Part shown: piece by piece, positions 44,396-53,703 of the stretch
Numbering within the stretch: the first letter of the stretch is position 1
Layout of the letters: each line of letters opens with the position of its first letter
Origin: Bilabrum cf. latius
Taxonomy: Eukaryota > Bigyra: Bicosoecida > Bigyra > Bicosoecida
DNA length: 64,000 bases
NCBI GenBank assembly: GCA_965178125.1
Contig: OZ237739.1
Location: 248,001-312,000 of the forward strand
Reading direction: 5' to 3'
Program-made: the position numbers and the translations under genes
Notes under the pieces: model-generated
Database searches by the model: none
What the model was told of the DNA's origin: nothing
What the model saw: only the letters and a program-made list of their open reading frames with translations

Positions 44396-47300
44396 CCCAC
44401 TGAGTCCAGAGTGGCCACCAGCGTGAAATGGTCGTGCTTGTACAAGGTCCTCCAGATCGGCGTGGGACAGTCGACCTGATACACCGCGTCCAGGTGCGTG
44501 TATGCCTCCTGTGAGCCGCGGCTCAAAGCGTCCGCAACGATGTTGTCCTCGCCAGGAATGTGTTTCACGTGAATCTGCACATCTTGCGTTGTCTGCAGTA
44601 CGAAGATAGGGCGAAGTAAGGCTGCCATGATGTGGCTCTTGGGTCTGCCGTAGCGTATCAGCTACACGGAAGCATCATTATCACACCACAAACGCACCAC
44701 ACGTCCACGCAGGTGCTGTCGCCAATGCGCCAGTGCCAACAAACATGTTGCAAGTTCTGCCGCCGCTACATCCTTCGCCTCTAGGCGATGCGGCCAAGTG
44801 CCGTGGATGCCGGTGTGCGATGTGATGTTTCCGTCCGTGTCGTGGAGAAGTAGCTCGGCGCCGTAGCCTGTCACCGACGCATCAGTGCGAATGATGGGAC
44901 AGTCAATGGTGCCCCGCATCGGAAAACTGCGCCCGCCTTTGCGCTGGATAGCCACCTGGAATCCCTCGAGGATTTCCCCAACTGTGAAGCCACCCTTGGA
45001 CACGAAGGAGGTGGGGACCCACACCTCACCTGGTCGTGACCGGCTGGCCTACTTGTGAAGGGCCCAGCCCTTGGCGTCATACAGGGGACGTAGAGCACCG
45101 CGCATACCATAAAGTGCGCCCGACAGGAAGGACAACTTGCCGACCAAGGTCTCAAAGCTAGACAGCAGCATCCCCTTCGTCGTGAGTGCCTCGTGCAGTC
45201 TGCGCAGGACGTCGGTGGCCTTGTCCTTAGGGCACCGCACCTCGTGTTTGATCAAGTCGTAGGTGAGGCCCAAGTACTCGAACACCGGGGCTGGGGCCCC
45301 TTGCTTCAATGCTTTCGAGATGCTGACGGGGAAGTTTGTGGAGTCCAGCTGCCCCATGGCTCGAATTGCCCATGCATCGACTTCGTGATCTCCGCCGAGG
45401 CAGGCAAAGTCATCTACAAACACCTCATTTTCGACCTACCAATGGCGGGACTAGTCTTGGGCCGTCTTGACCTGTCCCGTTGTCGTGCTAGCGGCAGGCG
45501 GGGTGGACGTTGCTGACGAGTTCGCCTGGGGCGCCTGGTCCGTCGTGCTGGATTGGGCGTTGGCGTGCTGCTGCTGCCGGCGTCGTTGCTTCTGCTTGTG
45601 TCTCCGTCCGGGTCGCATGGCCCTGCCAATGGACTGCTCCTCGAGGGCTTGGGCCAAAGCCGAACTGATCGTAGTTGCGAACGCGGGAGATGATGAGCTG
45701 CCCATAGAGAGCCTGAAGTCTTGCACGATGCGCCCGTCGGGCAGCTTGATCAGGTTGTATTGGAGATCCTCCACTGCCACCGGCAGGACCCGAAAGTACG
45801 AGGAAATGTCGACGACGTATCCGCTGGCACGCTTGGGGCAGGATCGAACTGCTGCGGCTGCCGAGCGCAGCACGTCCATGCTGCTCGTCTGCTGCACAGG
45901 CGTGGCTGCACTGTAGTCGATGGCCTTGTTCAGACCGGTACGCTGGCCGTTCACCTTGAGTGAGGAGTCCTGAAGGAACCGTAGCTTTGTCGAGTCCTTC
46001 TTGGGGATCACCAGCGGCCGGGCCCGGGCTGTGTCGAAATCTTTGGGTGACACGAAGTCACGCTCGCCAGCCCGCATGGAGCGCCCGATCTCGCAGGCGA
46101 TCTCCCACTTTTCTTCCGGAGACAGCTTACGGTCCTTGTAGTCTAGATCGTGCTCTTTGGGCACCTCGTCCACGATGGCTAGGGGGCAACCATAGTTCAG
46201 TGCTGCCAGTACACGCTCGACTCGTGGGAGGGCTTTGAACTCGGCAAGGGACGGGGCCTTCCTCGGTGTGCGGCCGCCAAACAGAACCTCCCGCCGAGTC
46301 CGCAGTGTTGCAGTCTAGCGAGGCACCTTGTCGAAGTACTTGCGTGGCGTGAATGCCAGCGGGTCTTCGTGAACCTTCAGGTGGATCCGCTCACGGTCCC
46401 ACGTCGCAGCTGGAGCCTCCACGAATTCGCCGGGACAGTCTCTGGTACGCTGGTGATCGTCCTTTCGCTGGATGAAGTCCTCTACGGAGGGTGCTGTCGT
46501 CCCTGCCCACTCATGGCTTGGATCCGGAGCTGGATATGCCCAGTCAACGAATGCTGGAGAGATGTCCGTCCTACCTGGCAGCCTCGTGGATGACGCCGTG
46601 GGCGGCCGCTGCGGTCGCTTAGGGCGCGCTAGGGCCACCAGGACTGGGTGAAGCGCGGGCGTTGACGTGACAGGTGGTGTGGAAGCAGCACACGCGTCCG
46701 ATGTGGTGGTAGTCTGCGTACGCCCCTGCGGCAGTGTTGGTGTTGGAGTGCTGGGCTGGCTCTGACGTGACGTACCTCGTGGGGGAGGGTCAGGTGAAGG
46801 CTCCTTGGACTTCCTGGTGGAACCCCCGTCCTGCCGGTCCGCACGCTGGTGCTGGCCACCTTGCTGGCCTGCACCGCCACGTCCACGGCCTCGACGGTGT
46901 CGACCTCCGCCACGATCGGTACTGGGCTGGTCGCTGTCGCCCCCACTGCGCCTGGAGCCTCCACTGCCCCCGCCTCCACTGCCCCGGCCTCCACTGCCCC
47001 CGCGGGGGTCGAAGTGACGGGACAGTGCTGCTCGACGGGACGGCGCCTGCATGTCAGCCTGGACTCCCTGTAGCAGTCCGCGCACGAGGCCAGGTTCGCC
47101 TGATCTGCATGCCTCAGTGGCCCACGGATGCAGCAATTGTAGGAGACGCATGCAGTCGCCAGAAGAGCACGAAGGAATCTCATTCCCAACAAGGTCACGA
47201 ATCTCAACGTCACAGCGTTCGCCTGTATGGCGCCAAGCATGGGAGGAGAGCATCTCAAAGGCTGAACTTCCGCGTGGTATCACACACACAGCGGCAAACA

Positions 47301-49290
47301 CCACCTCTAGTCGGGACGCCGATGCAGATGATGCCCCGGAAGCACTAACCAAACGAAGAAAATCATTGCGAACCTGCCCCAGGGTTTTCCAATCGGGCAC
47401 TAGTGATGCTGGACACGACCACGAGCTGCTGCCCTGCGGCAACCAGGACGGCAAGGACGCCGCCGAATGCACGCAAGCAGCGCGCACGAGCACACAGCCT
47501 AAAGCAAAGGAAATAGCCGAGTAAATAGTGCATAGTAACTCGCTAGATGGCACCTACTTTTCTCGTCCGCCTGCAGCAGACGACTCCGAGTTGGACGCAT
47601 CGAACTTCCCAAAACTAGCATTGCTCATCGGCAGAGCTGCATGAAGCCGGCTCGTGAACGAGAAAATAGCCGATTCAATCTTGGCTCTCGTCACGGCCTG
47701 ACCAAACAGAGCACGGGCCAGTTCTGCAGCGAAATCGCGGCCGCTAGCGTCCAAATGAAGCGCGTCAGCCTAGCAAAACCGCGGCATGAACGCGGATTGG
47801 CGAAAGATCGAGGTCAACGTTGCCAAGAAATCATCAGAAAACCAATTCTGCATTCGAATTGCAGCGATTGAAGGTGCAGAGGCCTCACGCTACAAAATCT
47901 CCACTGGTTGCGAGCGAACGGCCGCGGAGTCCACTGCCGTGCCTGCGCCCGGTGAAACTGGGTCAATTGAAGACGCAGGCTGCGGTGAGGCAGAAGATGA
48001 CACAGGAGGTTCACGGGGTGGCTGAGGAGCGGGTGTAGCGTCGACCGGTGGCGGGGATGAGTGCATCGAGGCTGCCAGTCGGTGCGAGAAGTACCATTGT
48101 AATTCCACGTGGGCGGAGAGGCGCGACAGCAGCTCTTCCTGGCGCAGAGTCGGAATGCTGTGCCACAGCGCAAACAGGCGTAGATGCAGAATTGTCGCTG
48201 GGTCGGCCGTTCCCCGCAGCGTCGTGGAGTGCAACACTGCCCGTTGGAGATCCCCAGGAAGGCGGCCCCAGACCGCGTCAAGCTAGCGGCTGGTGCCCGG
48301 AGTCACGCCGGGGGAGTCGTAAGCCGGAGACACACGAGGAAGAAGAAGCTGAGGGCCTGCCGGGCCCGTTGACCGTGATGCTGCACTGCTGAGCGCCTCC
48401 GCGAGCACTGTCGGATCGCCGAAGTCCCGAGTGCCTGGTCTACCGGGGATCATGCTCGAGGCAGGTGGAGGTTGGTGCCGCGGGGGTGAAGACGTTGAGA
48501 AGTTGGGCTGGGCGCTGCGCTGGGTATCTGCTGCTGTCCCCGGGGGCCCGCGGTTCGGGGACGCGTGCAGGTGGGCCCGCCCGCCGCGCGCGAGCGGGGC
48601 CTGCCGCGTCGTCGAAGAGCCTGGCCGCGCCCGCAAGGGCGAAATTCCGCGGCCTGTCCTGGTGGCACTCTACGCCGTTCGGTCGCGTCCAGGTGAAGCA
48701 TGGATGGCGGCGCCGAAGTCGAGGCGTCCTGGTGGCCGATGCCGTCCGCTAAGAGGAGCTGTCCGCCGGCCCGTCGGTAGTGAACTCAGGGACCATGGAG
48801 ACTCGATTGAAGAAGGAGCCTCTGGAGATTGCTGAACATGATGAAGACGTACTTGTCCTGCGAGTCGCTCAGGCTGTTGCCGTCGAGGGGAGCTCGGCGA
48901 TGCCGGCAGAAGCAGCCGTGCACCGAGAGTCGTTAGCGTCCCATTTGACACGAACTTGGCGAGAGCGGTGCTCTTGACAGCATTAATGGACCGTGATGCC
49001 GTGAAGGACTGCTTTGATGAGTACCTGTCGAGCAAATAGCACAGGAACCCCGCATCGTGTGCACGTTGAAGATCAAGATCTCGAGGCGCCATGGTGTCGC
49101 GCTGCACGTTGAGACGAGCAATGAAATCCGAGAACACAGCATCATTCATACCATATCGAGTAGCTAAATCGGCCAACGTGACCGCAGGTTGGCCTACCGC
49201 GCGAGCGAACACTGCAGCTGCGGCGATCACCCTGGCGCTTCCAGGTGCCCGCGCCGCCGGGTCGATCCGATGGCTACCGGCGCCGTTCAT
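43531..49290 (-). CDS. Retrotransposon gag-like/reverse transcriptase/RNase H polyprotein
   Basis: One frame of ~1,919 codons open when TAG is Gln (TAG at 48670, 48283, 47890, 47554, 46315, 45451, 45049, 44662 and others), ending at TGA. The N-terminal ~1,000 residues are gag-like and low-complexity. RT: ARPLVIPKKDSTKLRFLQD, YVVDISSYFRVLPV (motif A Asp), FRLSMGSSSSPAFA (motif B) and EVFVDDFACLG (motif C FVDD), with a Gln/Ser-rich insertion between B and C. RNase H: IRTDASVTGYG, AAAELATCLL, LWCDNDASV and IVADALSRGS carry the acidic residues. The last ~240 codons overlap the recombinase gene and are low-complexity. Confidence 0.8.
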
Positions 49291-49318
49291 GTTAAATGAA
49301 CGGAGCAGGAACTTTCTT

Positions 49319-49494
49319 CAAAAATTACCCAATCTCCGCCCCTCTCCTGAACACAGAGAGGGTATGCGCGTCATCGCAAGCAATCCGTTGGCTTGGTCGC
49401 ACCTTCCCGGTCGCAACCGCCATCGGAACGCAACGAGACGTTCACGCGCTCCCACTCTGGCATCAACACCGAACCCCATCCGGCGTTAGGATCA
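49319..49494. repeat. Retrotransposon split repeat a, outer copy
   Basis: 176-bp repeat that forms the 5' end of the element in coding orientation, 28 bp upstream of the gag-like ATG at 49290. It ends GGATCA and is followed by the resumed GIY-YIG gene (CAATAGCGAC). Confidence 0.92.
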
Positions 49495-49770
49495 CAATAG
49501 CGACAAGATTTCCGAATAGAAAAAACGATACCGCCAAGCCAACCGCGATCAAATTCTAGAGCAGAAAAAATAGTACCGCAAAACCAATCGCGATAAGATT
49601 AACGAGCGACAGCGCGAGAAGATCACTTGCGAATGTGGAGCTGTTGTTTGTCGTACTAACATAGTAAGACATCGCCGATCCCAACAACACCAGCAACAGC
49701 TCGAACAGCAATCCAAAGCAAAACCCAAAATCAAAATCAAAATCAGAATCTGTACCAAGAGCGAGTAAAT
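49495..49770 (+). pseudogene. GIY-YIG nuclease, C-terminal part (after retrotransposon)
   Basis: Resumes the frame as NSDKISEQKKRYRQANRDQI (two Q from TAG), continuing the Tyr/Arg/Gln repeat linker, then CECGAVVCRTNIVRHRRSQ (Cys/His cluster as in the intact paralogue) and a Lys/Ile-rich tail ending in TAA. Linker repeats NSDKI(A/S)EQKKRY on both sides of the insertion confirm that the two parts belong together. Confidence 0.82.
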
Positions 49771-49879
49771 TGGTAGGGATTTAATCGTAAATCACGCATT
49801 CTCTGTGTAAGTACATAGAGAATATCTAAGCTTTGTATTGCTCTCTAGTAATCCAATATATTTAGTATATTATAAGTGT

Positions 49880-50137
49880 GTTCTCAGTTTTTTTGAGTTG
49901 TTCTAAGTTTGTTCTAAGTTATGTTCCATAATTTAAAAGAAATTAAAAGAAATGTTCCATGTTTCCATGTTTTTTCTGACAACCACAGATATTATGATAA
50001 TTTTGAAAATGGAGAGAAATGTGAAATGAAATATTGAGAGAGATTGTGAAAAAAACATGGAACACAGAACATCCGTATTAAATCCGTACTAAACCAAGTA
50101 AAAAGTGAGACACAAAATGTGGAACTCTTTTAAATTT
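49880..50137. repeat. Inner (subterminal) inverted repeat, right
   Basis: Reverse-complement partner of 18635-18895. It lies between the end of the GIY-YIG gene and the end of the tyrosine recombinase gene, whose stop codon falls in its last bases. Confidence 0.8.
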
Positions 50138-51362
50138 CAAGTAAATCCATGATTGCTTTGTATTGATCTCTAGATAACCCTTTGTAATTGATTTGTAGGT
50201 TGTACAACCCATCTTGTTTAGATAAGAGAACCGAAGGTTCAGGTGGAGTAGGTTTGTTAGGAGATTGAGTTTTCATTTTTTCATCGCTTTCAATCTCGAT
50301 CACAGGTAGAGTGGATTGTTTGTTATGTTTAGGTTTAATAGGCTTAAGTATAGGTTCAGGCGATTTTATTTCCACTATAGGTAGTGAGATCTGCTTGGAT
50401 TTGATCTTGATCTTGGGTTTAGGTTTAGGTGATTTCAATCCCAGTACAGGTAGATCGCATCCATCTAGATGCTCCTATTCCTCACTGGTTCTGTACTCTT
50501 GGTAGTAGGTTTTCTGGGTTTTCTTAGAATGCCCCATGGCACTGCACAGTGCCTTGCGTTCCTCAATGGATAGACCACGTGCCATTTGACTGCTCCAGAT
50601 TTTGCGGATATTTTGGGGTGAAACGTAGCACTCCAACCATTTCAGGCTGTAAGGTTTAACCAATCGACTGGTGAAATTCTTTGCACCGCTATTCCACAAG
50701 GGCGTATCATCGGATAGTAGACTGGCAATCTCCACCACTCGATCGTTGATGGGCATATCTCGCTCCTAGGATGTGCCAATGACCACCCCCTTGTCGCTGC
50801 CCACCACCAGCACCTTGCGATCGAGATCGATTCGATTGGGGAAAGATGGATCTGTGCTGATAACTAATTGGCACAGAGCAGATGGTCTGATTGGAGATAT
50901 GTAGTAGAGTATGGTTAGAAACAAGAGTGCCACCTGCTCGGGCTGCTTGAGCCCAGTGGCATCCACAGCACCTAACCGCTCTTGAGCCTGCTAAAGGGTG
51001 AGAGGCAGATCCTTTTTGGGTTGCTCTTCGCGATCTGATTGAAACTTGAGCGCCCATTCGCCTTTGGTTTTGCATAGCAGGTGAAAGCGCTCGCTCTGGC
51101 AGCCTTGGCATCCGAGGTAGGCTGTTAGGTGGTGCAGGGCGTAGTAGCATCGCATCGAAGCATAGGTGCTGTTGAGTTGTTTCATGGCGGTATCAATTTG
51201 TTCTTGGGATAGAGGGGCGTCCTGGTTGCATCCAATCTTTTGGAGTAGGGCGCGGAGAACGGTGTTGCACTCGCGATGGTAGTTGCCCAAGGTTTTGGGA
51301 TTGTGGTACTGTGTGGCTAACCATGCCTTGATTTCTTGTACTAGTGTATTAGTAGAACTCAT
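50130..51362 (-). CDS. Viral tyrosine recombinase
   Basis: 410 aa with TAG codons at 50991, 50766 and 50475 read as Gln. N-terminal core-binding-like region; catalytic pattern: Arg in SPIRPSALCQL, Lys in GSDKGVV, Arg in SPQNIRKIWSS (the HxxR box with Gln for His), then AMGHSKKTQKTYYQEY (His and nucleophile Tyr). The C-terminal ~115 residues are Lys/Pro/Ile-rich and unstructured. Tyrosine recombinases occur in some PLVs and in Cryptons. Here it lies outside the inner inverted repeat, next to the right outer terminus, and coexists with an rve integrase. Confidence 0.78.
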
Positions 51363-51823
51363 ATACTATAATAATGGTAGAAAAAAGGTTTCAATTTTAT
51401 GAAATGTAAAAATGTTAAGGTTGCAGATTGCACTTGTAGTTGTGAGAAATTTGCGAGGGGTATCACTCGTTAAGGAAAGAGGTTAGAGAGCAGGGCGCAA
51501 CACAATAGGTGGATAGTATAGTAAATGATATAATGGTTTGGGTAGAAGTTTAATTGTAGCTCTTAATCGGCAAGGAGAGGCACGAGGAAATGGTGAGGCA
51601 CCTCCGATCTACAAAGGAAAGTGCTCCGGTCTACATAGGAACGGAGCAATGCCTCACGGTTGATGCCTCACGACCAATTCAGGGGCGAATGGATCAAAGC
51701 ATTAGATCCTTGAACATTATACACATGTGTAAGAGATCAAACCATACTAGTGCTGAGCAGGAAAGGGAGGGCATGGCGGAAAGATCATAAATCAGGGGTG
51801 CAAAGAGAGGTATCGAGGACCTG
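51363..51823. other. Non-coding region between recombinase gene and right outer repeat
   Basis: About 460 bp of AT-rich to neutral DNA. The first bases are the AT-rich leader of the recombinase gene (ACTATAATAATGG next to its ATG). I see no ORF, RNA or repeat in the rest. Confidence 0.5.
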
Positions 51824-52127
51824 AACCACGCGCTGCGCACGTGCGCTCCGCGACCGCCCCTCGCCCCGCTTGAAACCCCTAGGAAAGAAATAATATCCAT
51901 TTAGGAATTGCGGAATCCACAGCAACTCGCAGGAGAATCTGTTCGCGCCCAGCAACACTCTCTCCCGATCCATCTCTGCACGTACAGAATAACCCAGTCA
52001 GAAATTTCGACTCTTGTACAATTCATGGAAAGTAATTACTTTTAACAAAAGTAAAATCCCCTATACTCTACTCTCGCAGTCCATATGAAACCCGTAGTAT
52101 ACTACGGGTTTCATATGGACTGCGAGA
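51824..52127. repeat. Outer terminal inverted repeat, right
   Basis: Reverse-complement partner of 18313-18616, ending in CTGCGAGA next to the TGGGT duplication. Confidence 0.9.
52072..52127. repeat. Perfect 56-bp palindrome at right terminus
   Basis: Identical to the left palindrome at 18313-18368. Confidence 0.9.
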
Positions 52128-52132
52128 TGGGT
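52128..52132. repeat. Target site duplication, right copy (TGGGT)
   Basis: Matches 18308-18312. Confidence 0.8.
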
Positions 52133-53496
52133 CCCATTCCGGCCAGGAAGGCCCCCTGCAGCAGGGCCTCGGCGGCTGATGCACCCCTTGCTGCAGCGGC
52201 AGGGCACCCTGCCAGAGCACCAGGCTGGCCAAGCACGTCCTCCACGCAGCGCGCCATGGCCTGCACGCCCGCTTGCAGTGCACGCTGGTTGTATTCCTCT
52301 AGCATACCCGTCAGCTTGGTACCCCGCTGGTCGCACTGCTCGATGGCCACCGGCATGTATCGGGCCAGTGCACCGGCCTGCATGGGCACCCCTCCGTGCA
52401 TGACCCTGACGGTCTCATCTTGTAGCCGGGGCAGGAGCACGCGGTCAAGCATTGACTCCAGGCATCGCGCGAAGGCAGCTCGAGTGGCCCGGGCTGCCTC
52501 GGGGTGGGCATCGGCGGAGCCATCCGTGGGTGCGAGCTCGACGGCGGGCAGCAGCTCCACGCTGCCGGACTCGAACACGCGGCGGAAGACCGCCATCTCA
52601 TCATCAGCATCCTCATCTTTGCTTTCCTCATCGATGGTTTTGCTTTCCTCATGCGGGTGCGTGCCTGCGCCGCCCCGCGCAGCACCTGCTGCCTCCTGCC
52701 CATGCACCGCCTCGAAGATCTCGCTCTCATGCAGAGCTTTCTCCTCTGCGCGGGTAGCTGGATCGGTGCTAGCACCTGCTCGAAGCACCACCAGATGTCC
52801 TAGCTTAGGACGTACTGCATCAGCATCATCTGCGGCCCCTTTTGCGGCTTCTTTCGGAGGTGCGCCCCAGAAGTACTCCACCTGCTCCGCAGCTTGGATG
52901 ACCATCTTGCGGGTAGCTCGCTTTACTGGCACCTTGAAGCCAACGTGCATGATGTTCACACACCCTGCAGTCATCAGGCGCGCAGGCAGTGCCATGCGCT
53001 GGTCGTAGTCTCCGCCCCGGTCGCCTTGTCCCTCTGTGTCCACGACCATCACCACCAGGTCAGACTTGCGGTCGAACGCGCCAGCAGGGACGCGAACCAG
53101 GCAAGCGTCGCTTCCCTCAGTGCATGGGTCCGTCTTGTGTCCCACAAGGAAGCAAGATGGTACTTCCTTGTCACTGACCCTGCATCGGTTCCAGCCAGGC
53201 GCGGGCATTTCCTTGACGACGGGACAAAGCTGCACTTTGTCCTACAGGTCAGAGCCGGAGTCGGAGCGAGCCACGCCATTGAGCACCCAGCGCACGATCG
53301 AGTTCATTAGAGTGCTCTTCCCGATACGTGCTGGTCCTTGCACACATACAATGCACACCTGTGTCTCACCTGGGACCGCCTCGAGCGCCTTGACGATGCC
53401 ACCCTCGCAGGACTCGAACCGGAGCTCAGGGCCGGGCTTGCGGCGAGTCCACTGTGCGGCTGCCAGATTAATCAGCATCTTGGAGTCTGTTTGCAT
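52128..53496 (-). pseudogene. Guanylate-binding protein gene 1, N-terminal GTPase part (cut by the provirus)
   Basis: ATG 53496 is the first Met. P-loop: QGPARIGKST; switch II/G3: VVDTEGQGDRGGDYDQR. The position equivalent to the GBP RD motif reads LVVLRAG, so the guanine-specifying Asp seems replaced. A TAG at 53242 (SDLQDKV) is read as Gln. A Glu/Asp-rich segment precedes a helical region. At 52128 the frame runs into the provirus terminus and would end after only five foreign codons (TGA at 52111). The missing C-terminus is at 17337-18312. GBPs are dynamin-like GTPases with roles in membrane traffic and, in animals, cell-autonomous defence. Confidence 0.88.
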
Positions 53497-53703
53497 GGCT
53501 TGGGAGCTTGTTGGACCTTTGAGATGTAGTTTGAGTGTGTGTTGCTGCACTCAGCACCCAGCTACCCACTAGACTAGCCACTGGCAAATGCTATACCGGA
53601 AGTGGAATTCCGGATCCGGATTGCCATATCCGTGGCCGAACCCGTGGCACCAAACAATCACACAACCACCTGCCATTCAGTCAACAAAGAGGGTCCGATC
53701 GCC
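53497..53703. promoter_or_regulatory. Short intergenic region between divergent GBP genes, probable bidirectional promoter
   Basis: 207 bp separate the start codons of GBP gene 1 (minus) and GBP gene 2 (plus). It contains CGGAAGTGGAATTCCGGATCC, an imperfect palindromic stretch near 53596-53618 that could bind a regulator. No core promoter motif is certain. Confidence 0.45.

Larger units (their letters stand above)
42835..49494 (-). mobile_element. Ngaro/PAT-type tyrosine-recombinase LTR-less retrotransposon
   Basis: A 6,660-bp GC-rich element coded on the minus strand. In coding orientation the order is repeat a (49494-49319), ORFs, repeat b (43296-43167), repeat a (43166-42991), repeat b (42964-42835): the split direct repeat layout of Ngaro/PAT elements. 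It encodes gag-like, reverse transcriptase, RNase H and tyrosine recombinase domains. No target duplication is seen, as expected for recombinase-mediated insertion. Confidence 0.88.
18313..52127. mobile_element. Integrated Polinton-like virus (PLV) provirus with terminal inverted repeats
   Basis: An AT-rich 33,815-bp insertion in GC-rich host DNA, bounded by ~304-bp terminal inverted repeats and a 5-bp target duplication, within a host GBP gene. It encodes the PLV hallmark set: double-jelly-roll major capsid protein, minor capsid protein, adenain-like protease, A32-type ATPase, TVpol-helicase, and rve integrase. About 27.2 kb remain after subtracting the nested retrotransposon, within the PLV/Polinton size range. 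Many genes start at an ATATATG sequence. The virion and replication genes appear intact when TAG is read as Gln, so the provirus may still be functional. Confidence 0.9.

Noticed and set aside
18313-52127. Virophage or giant-virus fragment instead of a Polinton-like virus
   Set aside because: TVpol-helicase and lipase occur in virophages too. But the chromodomain rve integrase, long terminal inverted repeats, genome size and capsid/protease gene order fit a PLV better. Capsid phylogeny would decide.
18307-52133. A 6-bp target duplication typical of Polintons
   Set aside because: The flanks are CTGGGT on the left and TGGGTC on the right; only TGGGT (5 bp) is shared while the palindromic termini remain symmetrical.
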